A stretch of 64,000 bases of DNA from assembly GCA_006969905.1 (NCBI GenBank), contig CP030887.1, positions 2,654,730-2,718,729 on the forward strand, in the 5' to 3' direction. A program made the position numbers and the translations under genes. Source of the stretch: Balneolaceae bacterium. GTDB taxonomy: Bacteria; Bacteroidota; Rhodothermia; Balneolales; Balneolaceae. Under the pieces are notes generated by a model. It did no database searches and was not told the origin of the DNA. It was given only the letters and a program-made list of their open reading frames with translations. Below are positions 8,836 through 17,014 of this stretch, one piece after another (position 1 is the stretch's first letter; each line of letters opens with the position of its first letter).

Positions 8836-9978
8836 TCAATACAACTCATATTCCAATAAGCGGCACTCAATGGTAGAGTTGTACAGCTCAATCCTTCGAC
8901 TGGTTCGAAGGCCTACCTTTTTAGCAAGATCGAAGTTTCCTGTAAATACATAGCCCCATCTGCCACTGCAATCTTTTTTAAAGAAATCACCAATGCTTTT
9001 ATACAGGCTTTCCAGTTCCTGGTCATGGCCAATACGTTCTCCATAAGGCGGATTCAAAACAACCACGCCATCACCATAGGGAATTTCGGTATCGCGGAAA
9101 TCACACACTTTAAATTCAATCAGGTGATCAACTCCTGCTGTTTGGGCATTTTTCTTGGCTGCTTCAATAGCCCTTCGATCTATATCTGTCGCTAATACCC
9201 TTCCTTCAAAATCCTTTTTCCCCTGGTACTTCAATTCAGAACGTAACCCGTTCCATTCACCTACATCAAAACCCAGGATGTGTTTGATACCGTAATTTGG
9301 TCTCAGTAATCCTGCGGGTCGGCCTAGCGCTTTTAAAGCAGCTTCAATGGCGATTGTGCCGCTTCCGCACATGGGATTTATAAAATGTTGTCCCGGTTGC
9401 CATTTACTGGCTTGTATAATTGCAGAGGCAAGAGTTTCCTGCATAGGGGCGGTATGATTCCTGATCCTGTATCCACGACGGGAAATCGATTCCCCGGAAG
9501 TATCAAGGTAAATACTTGCATCGTCATTTTTCCAGAACAAGAAGACTACCGTTTTTCCCAGATCAGAACCTGAATCGGGTCGCGAACCTGTTTTAGCTCG
9601 AATGCGGTCCACAATAGCATCTTTAACCTTCAACTGGGCAAACTGGGTATTGGTAATGGTTTTATTTTTTATAAAAGAGGTAATACTTACATAACCGTGC
9701 TTATCAATATAATCTTCCCAGGCTACATTCATCAATTGCTTATGTAATTCATCAGCGTTTGCAGCCTTGAATGACTTAAGCAAAAAGTGAACCCGGTGCG
9801 CGGTGCTCAGGCAAAGATTCAACTTCATGCAATCATGCAAGCTTCCTTTTATTTCAACTCCGGCAGGGCGTTCTTTTAGCACCGGGAATCCTAATTTTTC
9901 AACTTCCTTCTTCAAAAAAGAAGACATCATTTTAGGACAGGTGATAGAGATAGTAGAGGATTGGTGAAAATCGGCCAT
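8836..9978 (-). CDS. THUMP domain class I SAM-dependent RNA methyltransferase (RlmL/Trm14-like)
   Basis: A 380-residue RNA methyltransferase. The N-terminal third looks like a THUMP RNA-binding region. It is followed by a Rossmann methyltransferase domain with motif I in FINPMCGSGTIAIEAAL, an acidic ATDIDRRAIEAAKKNA strand, and the catalytic NPPYGERIG motif that identifies base N-methylation. Family members make m2G in 23S rRNA or tRNA. The start is taken as the ATG at 9978; an in-frame TTG at 9999 would add seven residues and lie beside a terminator. It is preceded by an FKBP gene on the same strand, but a terminator separates them. Confidence 0.9.
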   Translation of the reverse strand: MADFHQSSTISITCPKMMSSFLKKEVEKLGFPVLKERPAGVEIKGSLHDCMKLNLCLSTAHRVHFLLKSFKAANADELHKQLMNVAWEDYIDKHGYVSITSFIKNKTITNTQFAQLKVKDAIVDRIRAKTGSRPDSGSDLGKTVVFLFWKNDDASIYLDTSGESISRRGYRIRNHTAPMQETLASAIIQASKWQPGQHFINPMCGSGTIAIEAALKALGRPAGLLRPNYGIKHILGFDVGEWNGLRSELKYQGKKDFEGRVLATDIDRRAIEAAKKNAQTAGVDHLIEFKVCDFRDTEIPYGDGVVVLNPPYGERIGHDQELESLYKSIGDFFKKDCSGRWGYVFTGNFDLAKKVGLRTSRRIELYNSTIECRLLEYELY

Positions 9979-9997
9979 AAGAACTTTTACCGGATAC

Positions 9998-10030
9998 AAA
10001 AAAGGCTATGAGGATATCTCACAGCCTTTT
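9998..10030 (-). terminator. rho-independent terminator after the FKBP gene
   Basis: Read on the minus strand, a stem AAAGGCT-x-TGAG pairs across a GATAT-type loop with one A/C mismatch and is followed by a run of six T. It lies 9 bp beyond the stop of the FKBP gene and just before the THUMP methyltransferase start. The two genes are therefore probably separate transcripts. Confidence 0.8.
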
Positions 10031-10038
10031 AAAAATGA

Positions 10039-10467
10039 TTAAGCGATTTCTACTACTTCAATATCGAAGGTAAGATCCTTACCAGCCAAAGGATGATTGG
10101 CATCTAAAGTTACTTTTTCATCTTCTACTTTTGTGATCAATACAGGTATAGCCTGCCCGTTGGGTTGGTTGAGCTGCAATTGAGTGCCTACCTGAGCTTC
10201 TAAATCGGCTGGTAACTGGCTTTTCTCAACCTCCACGATCATTTGTGGATTTGATTCTCCATAAGCTTCTGCACTTGGAATATTGGCTGTTGTAGAGTCG
10301 CCAACTTTTAGGCCTAATACTGCTTTTTCGAAACCGGGAATAAGCTGCCCGGTTCCCATGGTAAATTCTAACGGGTCGCGACCTTCAGAAGAGTCAAAAA
10401 CCTCTCCGTCTTCAAGGGTTCCTTTATAATGTACTTTTACAGTATCTCCGTCTTTAATTACTGACAA
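10039..10467 (-). CDS. FKBP-type peptidyl-prolyl cis-trans isomerase (SlyD-like)
   Basis: A 142-residue FKBP-fold isomerase of the SlyD type, catalysing prolyl cis/trans isomerisation in folding proteins in the cytoplasm. The FKBP core is visible as VKVHYKGTLEDGEVFDSS, with LIPGFEKAVLGLKVGDS, and the insert-in-flap region follows (AEAYGESNPQMIVEV). It ends with FDIEVVEIA, the usual SlyD closing strand. There is no histidine-rich metal-binding tail as in E. coli SlyD. The start is a TTG preceded by AAGGA with 5-nt spacing; no in-frame ATG is available and the family begins exactly here. Confidence 0.93.
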   Translation of the reverse strand: MSVIKDGDTVKVHYKGTLEDGEVFDSSEGRDPLEFTMGTGQLIPGFEKAVLGLKVGDSTTANIPSAEAYGESNPQMIVEVEKSQLPADLEAQVGTQLQLNQPNGQAIPVLITKVEDEKVTLDANHPLAGKDLTFDIEVVEIA

Positions 10468-10557
10468 AACGATCCTTTTGGTTTAGGAATTATTATTCAA
10501 ATTTGAGGCTTTAAATGTAGGAATATTATTTAACAGATATTAGTTAGCTTAGGCAGT

Positions 10558-10980
10558 ATGAAACCTTTTATTACGGATTACAAGACTATTCTCACCGAAG
10601 CAAAAACCATTGCTGTAATAGGTTGTTCTCCTGACCCATACAGGACCAGTAATTATATCGCAGATTTTCTTTTGAAGCATGGTTACAAAGTTATTCCTGT
10701 AAACCCAGGGCATAAAGTCATTCTTGAGCAAAAGTGTTATCCTGCTTTAAATGATATTCCTGATACCGTTAAAGTTGATATTGTGAACATATTTCGCAAT
10801 TCCGAACATACAGCCGGTATACTTAATGAAGTTAAAGAATGGAAAGAAAAAACCGGGCAAAACCCGGTAGTATGGACACAACTGGATGTGTCATCGGTAA
10901 AAGCAGAACAAATTGCCGAGGCTGCAGATATCCCTTACGTAAGAAACCGGTGTATAATGGTAGAGAGGGAGAGGATCTAG
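10558..10980 (+). CDS. CoA-binding domain protein (YccU/COG1832)
   Basis: A 140-residue stand-alone CoA-binding (Rossmann) domain protein. The N-terminus has the typical IAVIGCSPDPYRTSNYIADFL nucleotide-binding segment. It continues with YKVIPVNPGH, and ends with the family motif VRNRCIMVE. These proteins resemble the CoA-binding domain of succinyl-CoA synthetase; their cellular role is not established. The gene is divergent from the FKBP gene with 90 bp between starts. A palindromic intergenic element follows the stop. Confidence 0.88.
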   Translation: MKPFITDYKTILTEAKTIAVIGCSPDPYRTSNYIADFLLKHGYKVIPVNPGHKVILEQKCYPALNDIPDTVKVDIVNIFRNSEHTAGILNEVKEWKEKTGQNPVVWTQLDVSSVKAEQIAEAADIPYVRNRCIMVERERI

Positions 10981-10983
10981 CTA

Positions 10984-11030
10984 GTCATGCTGAACCATGT
11001 GCTGAATTTATTTCAGTATTGGTTCAGCAT
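10984..11030. repeat. intergenic palindromic element, copy 3
   Basis: Immediately after the CoA-binding gene, an 11-bp perfect inverted repeat (ATGCTGAACCA / TGGTTCAGCAT) encloses a second hairpin (CTGAA-TTTAT-TTCAG). It begins with GTCATGCTGAA like other members of the dispersed family. It lies between convergent genes and could also act as a transcription barrier, although no T-run follows directly. Confidence 0.65.
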
Positions 11031-11060
11031 CTGAGATTGCTTCGCTTTGCTCGCAAATGC

Positions 11061-11549
11061 TTACTTCATATTCGTGAACTGTAACGGAACGCCCATATCT
11101 TTTGCTTTCAGGTGCTGAATGATAGATTGTAAATCGTCAATCTTTTTCCCGGTTACCCGAACCTGGTTGTCCTGAATCTGGGGCTGAACTTTCAATTTCA
11201 GGTCTTTGATCTCTTTGACAATCTTTTTTGCATTTTCACGATCAATCCCTTCTTTGAGATGGACATCCATTTTCAGGTGTCCCTGAGAAGTTCCTTCCTC
11301 TGTGCCAAAATCGAGCACTTTTGAATCTATGCCCCGTTTAATGAAATTTCGGATCAGCATCTCTTTAACAGCCTGCATTTTCATGCTTTCTGCAGCAACC
11401 AGGTGTACCCGTTTTTCTTTTTTGTGGTAAGTAACCTCAGTATACAATCCCCGAAAGTCATACCGGCTGCTAATTTCTTTAAGGGTATTATTTACTGCAT
11501 TATCTACTTCCTGCTCATTAATCTCGTTTACAATATCAAAGGATGCCAT
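11061..11549 (-). CDS. yajQ: YajQ family nucleotide-binding protein
   Basis: A 162-residue YajQ protein. The N-terminus MASFDIVNEINEQEVDNAVN is characteristic, as are SSRYDFRG and the end RVTGKKIDDLQSIIQHLK. YajQ proteins have two ferredoxin-like domains and have been reported to bind cyclic di-GMP and act as effectors in Xanthomonas and Pseudomonas. Whether this one does is not shown by sequence. This is relevant because a Pel-like locus with an HD-GYP-like protein lies 20 kb away. It stands alone, convergent with the CoA-binding gene. Confidence 0.93.
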   Translation of the reverse strand: MASFDIVNEINEQEVDNAVNNTLKEISSRYDFRGLYTEVTYHKKEKRVHLVAAESMKMQAVKEMLIRNFIKRGIDSKVLDFGTEEGTSQGHLKMDVHLKEGIDRENAKKIVKEIKDLKLKVQPQIQDNQVRVTGKKIDDLQSIIQHLKAKDMGVPLQFTNMK

Positions 11550-11599
11550 AGTTTATTTAAATCTGTTTTGCTGATTGAATTTGAATATACAAAGAACGT

Positions 11600-12283
11600 T
11601 TAGTCATTTTCCTCATCTTGTTTCTCCAGCATTTTGGTGGCCAGCAGTGTTTCTACTTTCAGGTGATCTTCAGGAGGGATGATTGTTTGGTAGCCCTTAA
11701 TTACCCCTTCAAACTCAAAATCTATTTCAAGTACCTCATCACTGTACCAGCGGTAGGCAAGTACGTCATTCCATTCAATAGACCTGTCCAGTATAATCAA
11801 GCCTTTTCTTCTGAACTCAGGGATAAGCCGCAGGGTAATCCCGAAAAATCCTAGGGCAATCATGGATAATCCCGATGTGATTCGTATAGGGGTAATATTC
11901 AAATCACTTAACAGGGAAGTGCGTGCAATTCCGGCTATTATCAGGGTAAGGGCAATAACATTTGGAAGTATGTCGATCAAAAAAGAACGATTGACATACT
12001 GGATTTCTTTAAACCCTGACTTGATTCGAAATTGTTTAATGGCAGAACCTATGAGAAAACCGGAAACGGAGGCATACATGGACGACATAAAAGCGACTGC
12101 CAGTACTTCATGAAAGTATCCCATATCGTACAACATGCGCAGGATCAAAAAAAGAAAGAGTACAATAATAGCTCCTGTTGCCGAAGAACGGGGAGTGACT
12201 TGATCCAGATGGAGTAACTTTTTGAATCCAACAAAAAGAGTAATTATAAAAGCGAGTATTGAAGAAATAATAATCCAAAGCAT
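11600..12283 (-). CDS. membrane protein of unknown family
   Basis: A 227-residue protein with about five predicted membrane segments (1-18, 41-55, 60-80, 104-122, 133-150) and a C-terminal soluble part of about 70 residues. The soluble part (DRSIEWNDVLAYRWY, then a DFEFEG strand) looks like a small beta-rich PH-like or DUF5673-like sensor domain, but this is not a firm match. It lies 50 bp upstream of yajQ on the same strand. The gene is divergent from the DUF971 gene (36 bp). No function can be assigned. Confidence 0.75.
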   Translation of the reverse strand: MLWIIISSILAFIITLFVGFKKLLHLDQVTPRSSATGAIIVLFLFLILRMLYDMGYFHEVLAVAFMSSMYASVSGFLIGSAIKQFRIKSGFKEIQYVNRSFLIDILPNVIALTLIIAGIARTSLLSDLNITPIRITSGLSMIALGFFGITLRLIPEFRRKGLIILDRSIEWNDVLAYRWYSDEVLEIDFEFEGVIKGYQTIIPPEDHLKVETLLATKMLEKQDEEND

Positions 12284-12319
12284 TTCTTAATTTCAGCATA
12301 AAATCGGCCTAAGTAAACC

Positions 12320-12646
12320 ATGAAAGATTCAATTTTTCCTACCAGCATAGAAGTGAGCAATGGCGACCAGGTCCTGGAAATAACCTGGTCAGATAAGAAG
12401 AAATCTGTATATCCTTTATATGGACTGAGGGTTAATTGCCCTTGTGTAATGTGCAGGGGAGGGCACAGCAATATGGCTAAGTTTGAACCCGAAGCTTTTT
12501 TTGATCCTGATGCTTCTGATATTCACATCCGAAATATTGAGCAGGTGGGCAATCACGCTATTAAAATAACCTGGGCGGATGGGCACAACAGTGGCATGTA
12601 CAGGTGGGAAACCCTTCGCTACCTCGATCCTGATAATCATAAGTAG
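12320..12646 (+). CDS. DUF971 (GBBH-like N-terminal domain) protein
   Basis: A 108-residue DUF971 protein. The family hallmarks are a beta-strand with VLEITWSDKK, then VNCPCVMCRGGH, and WADGHNSGMYRWETLRYL. DUF971 forms the N-terminal zinc-binding domain of gamma-butyrobetaine hydroxylases and also occurs as a stand-alone protein near iron-sulfur cluster genes. The cysteine-rich CPCxxCRGGH probably binds a metal. No Fe-S assembly gene is adjacent here, but an iron-type transporter gene follows. The specific role is unknown. Confidence 0.88.
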   Translation: MKDSIFPTSIEVSNGDQVLEITWSDKKKSVYPLYGLRVNCPCVMCRGGHSNMAKFEPEAFFDPDASDIHIRNIEQVGNHAIKITWADGHNSGMYRWETLRYLDPDNHK

Positions 12647-12756
12647 TAATTACTATTCCTGCAGAAGTCAGACAATTCATTGACAAAACTGATTAACATA
12701 ATTCAAATAATCAGAACAGGTCATCACGGTCAGGTTATTTAAATTTCTTATACTTC

Positions 12757-12777
12757 TATTTAGAATCTTTCTAAATA
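12757..12777. promoter_or_regulatory. 21-bp palindromic operator, Fur/DtxR-like
   Basis: A perfect inverted repeat with 9-bp arms and a 3-bp centre; its core reads ATTTAGAATCTTTCTAAAT. It lies 40 bp upstream of the iron-type substrate-binding gene and just upstream of the -7 element, so a bound protein would block RNA polymerase. Size, AT content and target fit a metal-responsive repressor such as Fur or a DtxR-family protein; which one is inference. Confidence 0.7.
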
Positions 12778-12781
12778 ATCT

Positions 12782-12789
12782 TACCTTTG
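12782..12789 (+). promoter_or_regulatory. Bacteroidota-type -7 promoter element (TACCTTTG)
   Basis: An exact match to TAnnTTTG, the -7 consensus of the Bacteroidota primary sigma factor. It sits 28 bp before the ATG of the substrate-binding lipoprotein gene and 4 bp after the palindromic operator. A -33 element would fall inside the palindrome. Confidence 0.65.
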
Positions 12790-12817
12790 GTCTTTCAAAA
12801 AAACAAAACAGCCAGAC

Positions 12818-13837
12818 ATGAAGACCGCTCTCTTTTCATTATTCACTTACTTGCTCATTATTTCAGCTTGCAGCTCACCCAAAGAGGTAAATGTGTACTC
12901 TGCCCGTCATTATGATACCGATCAGATGTTATATGATGAGTTTACCAAAGAAACAGGTATTACCGTCAATTTGATTGAAGGGGGCTCGGATGAGTTGATT
13001 GAACGCATTAAAAGTGAAGGTATTAACTCTCCGGCTGATGTTTTGATTACGGTTGATGCAGGGCGTGTGTGGAGAGCCGAAGAGGCTGGTATTCTTGCTT
13101 CTGCATCATCAGAATTACTAGAGAGCCGTATTCCGTCTTCATTTCGTCATCCAGATGGATTATGGTATGGTTTAACAAAGCGTGTTAGGGGAATAGTGGT
13201 ACATCCTGATAAAGTGGAGAACCCTGAAACGCTGACTTATGAAGATCTAGCTTCACCTGACTGGAAGGGTAGAGTTTGTATCCGGTCTTCAAATAATATT
13301 TATAATCAATCTTTGGTTGCGTCCATGATTGCGACAATAGGTGCCGAAGCCACTGAAGAATGGGCTAAAGGAATGGTTTCAAATTTTGCTCGCGATCCTC
13401 AGGGGGGAGACCGTGATCAGATTAGAGCAGTTGCTTCCGGTGTATGTGATGCTGCTGTTGTAAATCACTACTATTTAGCTATGATGCTTGCAGGCGATAA
13501 TGAATCTGATAAAACAATTGCTGAAGGATTAACTTTTGTATTTCCAAATCAAATGGAAGAGGATCGGGGTGCTCATGTAAACATCAGTATTGCAGGTATT
13601 TTAGCTAATGCTCCACACAAAAATAATGCGATACGCTTTCTTGAATACCTAACCACTCCTTCGGCTCAACAATACCTGGTAGGAGGGAACAATGAATATC
13701 CCATCAATGATGAAGCTAAATTGAATGATATTATAGCCGGGTTTGGAGAGTTCAGAAGCGATGCGGTAAACCTTTCTGTACTAGGAAAAAACAATCCCGA
13801 AGCTATTCTGATTATGGACAGGGCAGGCTGGAAGTAG
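12818..13837 (+). CDS. iron(III)-type ABC transporter substrate-binding lipoprotein (FutA/FbpA family)
   Basis: A 339-residue periplasmic-binding protein with a lipoprotein signal (hydrophobic segment then SACSS, Cys18). It is a class II ferric-binding protein: VNVYSARHYDTDQ at the first strand, VRGIVVHPD, and VVNHYYLAMM, the paired tyrosines that coordinate Fe3+ in FbpA/FutA. It would deliver ferric iron to an inner-membrane permease. A palindromic operator and TAnnTTTG element precede it. The FbpB-like permease gene is on the opposite strand, its stop codon directly abutting this one. No ATPase gene is within the window. Confidence 0.9.
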   Translation: MKTALFSLFTYLLIISACSSPKEVNVYSARHYDTDQMLYDEFTKETGITVNLIEGGSDELIERIKSEGINSPADVLITVDAGRVWRAEEAGILASASSELLESRIPSSFRHPDGLWYGLTKRVRGIVVHPDKVENPETLTYEDLASPDWKGRVCIRSSNNIYNQSLVASMIATIGAEATEEWAKGMVSNFARDPQGGDRDQIRAVASGVCDAAVVNHYYLAMMLAGDNESDKTIAEGLTFVFPNQMEEDRGAHVNISIAGILANAPHKNNAIRFLEYLTTPSAQQYLVGGNNEYPINDEAKLNDIIAGFGEFRSDAVNLSVLGKNNPEAILIMDRAGWK

Positions 13838-15538
13838 CTATTTAATACTTTCTGTTTTCCTAGAGCGGGTTATTGATTGGCTAATCAGTATTACAGGGAT
13901 AATGCCCACCAGAACAATGGCCAGGGCGGCTCCTGAAGATTCAGCGAGCCGTTCATCTGATGCCAGGCGATAAACCTGTACAGCCAGTGTATCAAAATTG
14001 AAAGGGCGGATTATGATGGTTGCAGGTAGTTCTTTCATTACATCTACAAAAACGAGTAAGAAAGCTGTAAAAAGCCCACCAGATATCATAGGTATGTGTA
14101 CTTTGGATAATATCTGTGAAAATGTATAACCCAGGCCCCTGGAGGCTTCATCCAGGCTGGGCGTTACCTTTTGAAGGCTTGAATTTACCCCATTGTAAGA
14201 AACAGACAAGAACCGAACTACATAAGCAAAGATCAATGCAAACAGGGTTCCGCTTAAAATAAGCCCGGTTGAAAATCCCATATTTTCCCTGAAAAAACCA
14301 TCCACCATATTATCAAACCAACCAAAAGGAATAAGAACCCCAACCGCTATTACAGAGCCGGGGATGGCATATCCAAGAGCCCCGAACTGGTTTAATGCCC
14401 TGATAATCCTCGTTGGATTCAATCTGCTGGAGTATGCCATTAACAACGAAATTAAGACAGTAATAACCCCGGCAATTCCGGCAACCAATAATGTATTAAG
14501 TCCAAATACAATAAACCGGCTGTTCACAAACTCAAGATTTGAGAAAAACATATGCAACAAGAGTAGTACAGGGGCAATAAAGCCAAGAAATACGGGGATA
14601 CCACAGACCATAAATGCAATAAATGACCTGAAACCATTTAGTTTAAACCGCTGAATTCTTTTAAACCGCTGGGTATTTGCCTGGTTACTCTTGATCTTGT
14701 TCCTGGACCAGCGTTCCAGTACCAGCAAAGCGATAATGAATAGTAATAAGAAACCAGCCAGTTGCGCAGCAGCAGGGCGTTCCCCAAGACCAAACCAGGT
14801 GCGGTATATCCCGGTTGTAAATGTTTGTACACCAAAGTATTGAACAGTTCCAAAATCATTAAGGGTTTCCATGAGTGCAAGCGCGAGGCCTGCGGCTATT
14901 CCTGGCCTGGCAATGGGAATCATAACTTTAAAAAAGCTCTGCCATGTGGAGTATCCCATAATCCTGCTGGCTTCCAGGATGGATGTAGATTGTTCAAGGA
15001 AAGCAGTTCTTGCCAGCATGTAAACATAGGGATAGAAAGCCAACGTCATTATCAAAACAGTTCCCCAAAGAGAGCGGATTTCGGGAAACCAATAAGACCC
15101 GATTTCCAGCCCAAAATTGTTACTCAGAAAAAATTGAAGGCTGCCAGCCACTCCCAGAAAATCGGTATAGATATAGGCAAGTAAATAAGCAGGAATAGAA
15201 AAGGGCAGTACGGCTATCCATTCAAAGTGCTTACGCCCGGTAAAATCACACATAGTTATCAGCCAGGCTAAAGAAACCCCTGTAACTACCACTCCGACAG
15301 AAACCCCTATAATCAGCACAAAAGAGTTGATAATGTAATCACTCAGTACAGTATCAACGAGGTGCCCCCAAATCTCCCCGGAAGGAATAAAAAAAGAGGA
15401 AAGTACCGACAATATGGGAATAGATACCAGAAGAGCAATACTCCCCGAAAACAAGGCCCATTTATAAGAAAGGCTTCTTTGCTGGTTAATTGCAGGTTGT
15501 TCTTTTTGCCTGTTAAATATGGAAGAAGCTCTTAGCAT
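13838..15538 (-). CDS. iron ABC transporter permease (FbpB/FutB family)
   Basis: A 566-residue permease with two homologous halves of about six membrane segments each, typical of ferric-iron (FbpB) importers. Each half has an EAA loop for ATPase contact: EASRIMGYSTWQSFFK and EASRGLGYTFSQILSK. It is expected to work with the substrate-binding lipoprotein encoded tail to tail on the other strand. The gene follows the FAD oxidoreductase by 27 bp on the same strand, so it is probably transcribed with it rather than under the operator of its partner. The ATP-binding subunit must be elsewhere. Confidence 0.92.
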   Translation of the reverse strand: MLRASSIFNRQKEQPAINQQRSLSYKWALFSGSIALLVSIPILSVLSSFFIPSGEIWGHLVDTVLSDYIINSFVLIIGVSVGVVVTGVSLAWLITMCDFTGRKHFEWIAVLPFSIPAYLLAYIYTDFLGVAGSLQFFLSNNFGLEIGSYWFPEIRSLWGTVLIMTLAFYPYVYMLARTAFLEQSTSILEASRIMGYSTWQSFFKVMIPIARPGIAAGLALALMETLNDFGTVQYFGVQTFTTGIYRTWFGLGERPAAAQLAGFLLLFIIALLVLERWSRNKIKSNQANTQRFKRIQRFKLNGFRSFIAFMVCGIPVFLGFIAPVLLLLHMFFSNLEFVNSRFIVFGLNTLLVAGIAGVITVLISLLMAYSSRLNPTRIIRALNQFGALGYAIPGSVIAVGVLIPFGWFDNMVDGFFRENMGFSTGLILSGTLFALIFAYVVRFLSVSYNGVNSSLQKVTPSLDEASRGLGYTFSQILSKVHIPMISGGLFTAFLLVFVDVMKELPATIIIRPFNFDTLAVQVYRLASDERLAESSGAALAIVLVGIIPVILISQSITRSRKTESIK

Positions 15539-15565
15539 TGTTTAAAGATAGGTATTTAAAAAATG

Positions 15566-17014
15566 CTAGATATCAATTTTGATTCCGAACTCATTTTTTA
15601 AAACAGACTTTGCAGCATTAAATCCGCACATACCATGTACTCCGCCACCCGGGGGCGTGGAAGAAGAACAAATATATAATTGCTTATAGGGAAGCTTATA
15701 TGGGTTCCACTTCAATACCGGCCTTCCAATCAACTGATTGAAGGTTTGGGCTCCTCCGTTTATGTCACCACCAATATAGTTTGCATTGTATTTCTCGAAC
15801 TGAACGGTATTCATTACAGATTTCGAAATAATGGTATCCTTGAAACCAGGCGCAAAACGCTCAATCTGGTTTTCAATTTCAATACTCATATCCTTGGTAC
15901 TGCCATTCGGGACATGACAGTATGCCCATAAAGTATGTTTGCCTTTTGGTGCTCTTGACGGATCGAAATTGCTTTGTTGTGCGACTAATACATAAGGTTT
16001 CTCAGGATGGTTTCCTTTCCATACTTCTCTCTCAGAATATGCAAGCTCGTTAAAAGTGCCCCCAATGTGAAGAGTTCCTGCTTTGGCGTTTTCAGGGTTC
16101 TCCCACGGAACTTGTTCGGATAATGCAAAGTCTATTTTGAATGACCCTGGTCCATATTTGTAAGCTTTTAGTTTATTGGAAAAAGTTTTTTTGAAATGGA
16201 AACCCGCAATGTCATTGATTTGATGCGGAGTAAGATCAAAGAGTATAGGAACAGAATCGGGCAGCTCTCTTAGATCCCTAATTCGTCTGTTCAATTCAAC
16301 CTCACCGCCCAATTCAGTAAAAAGGTTTACTAAGGCTTCAGATATTTTAATTGAGCCTCCTTTGGCAATGGGCCATCCCACCGAATGAACAGATATTCCT
16401 AAAATCAGGCCAAAAGAAGCTGTAAATGCTTTTTCAAGAGGGAGGATACTATGTGCTGCAAGCCCTGCGAAGTAAGCCCGTAACTCCGGTGTGTCAAAAA
16501 TGGATTGAGAGAGTAGTTTAGCAGAAAACATACCATACCATCCAAACCGGGCCAGAGAAAGAGGATGTTTTGGATTCCTCAACGAACCGAAAATATCTTT
16601 TGCCAAAAACGGCCAGGAGTCAATCATATCTTTTAAAAGATTACGATAGTTTTTAGCATCCTTACCTAGTCGATCAAGGGTTTTATCGAAGGAGCGCTCA
16701 ATAACCACAGTTTGACCATGATCTAATGGATGCGCTACCGGGTAGTCGGGATGTATCCATTCCAGACCGTATTTATTAAGCGATAGGCTGCTCAAAAAGG
16801 GTGAACCCGCAGCAGTGGGGTGAACAGCGGAACATACATCATGAAGAAATCCCGGTTCGGTAAGTTCTTTTGTACGGGTTCCGCCTCCGAAAGAATCTGC
16901 CGCTTCAATTACTTTAACACTTAGCCCATTTTGTGCAAGCACTACCGCTGCCGATAGCCCGTTAGGTCCCGATCCAACAACAATAGCATCAAAATCAGAA
17001 TCCGGGCGACTCAT
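15566..17014 (-). CDS. phytoene dehydrogenase-like FAD oxidoreductase (COG1233)
   Basis: A 482-residue flavoprotein of the carotenoid desaturase/isomerase-like group. The dinucleotide site is AIVVGSGPNGLSAAVVLAQNG at residues 10-30, followed by GGGTRTKEL. The C-terminal PPGGGVHGMCGFNAAKSV is the second FAD-contacting block of this family. The substrate is uncertain: many COG1233 proteins outside carotenoid clusters are retinol saturase-like or of unknown use. Its ATG overlaps the stop of the S8 peptidase gene by one base (TGATG), implying translational coupling. Confidence 0.88.
   Translation of the reverse strand: MSRPDSDFDAIVVGSGPNGLSAAVVLAQNGLSVKVIEAADSFGGGTRTKELTEPGFLHDVCSAVHPTAAGSPFLSSLSLNKYGLEWIHPDYPVAHPLDHGQTVVIERSFDKTLDRLGKDAKNYRNLLKDMIDSWPFLAKDIFGSLRNPKHPLSLARFGWYGMFSAKLLSQSIFDTPELRAYFAGLAAHSILPLEKAFTASFGLILGISVHSVGWPIAKGGSIKISEALVNLFTELGGEVELNRRIRDLRELPDSVPILFDLTPHQINDIAGFHFKKTFSNKLKAYKYGPGSFKIDFALSEQVPWENPENAKAGTLHIGGTFNELAYSEREVWKGNHPEKPYVLVAQQSNFDPSRAPKGKHTLWAYCHVPNGSTKDMSIEIENQIERFAPGFKDTIISKSVMNTVQFEKYNANYIGGDINGGAQTFNQLIGRPVLKWNPYKLPYKQLYICSSSTPPGGGVHGMCGFNAAKSVLKNEFGIKIDI

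Noticed and set aside
11061-11549. YajQ as the c-di-GMP receptor of the Pel-like system
   Set aside because: The genes are 20 kb apart in unrelated transcripts, and binding by this YajQ is unknown.
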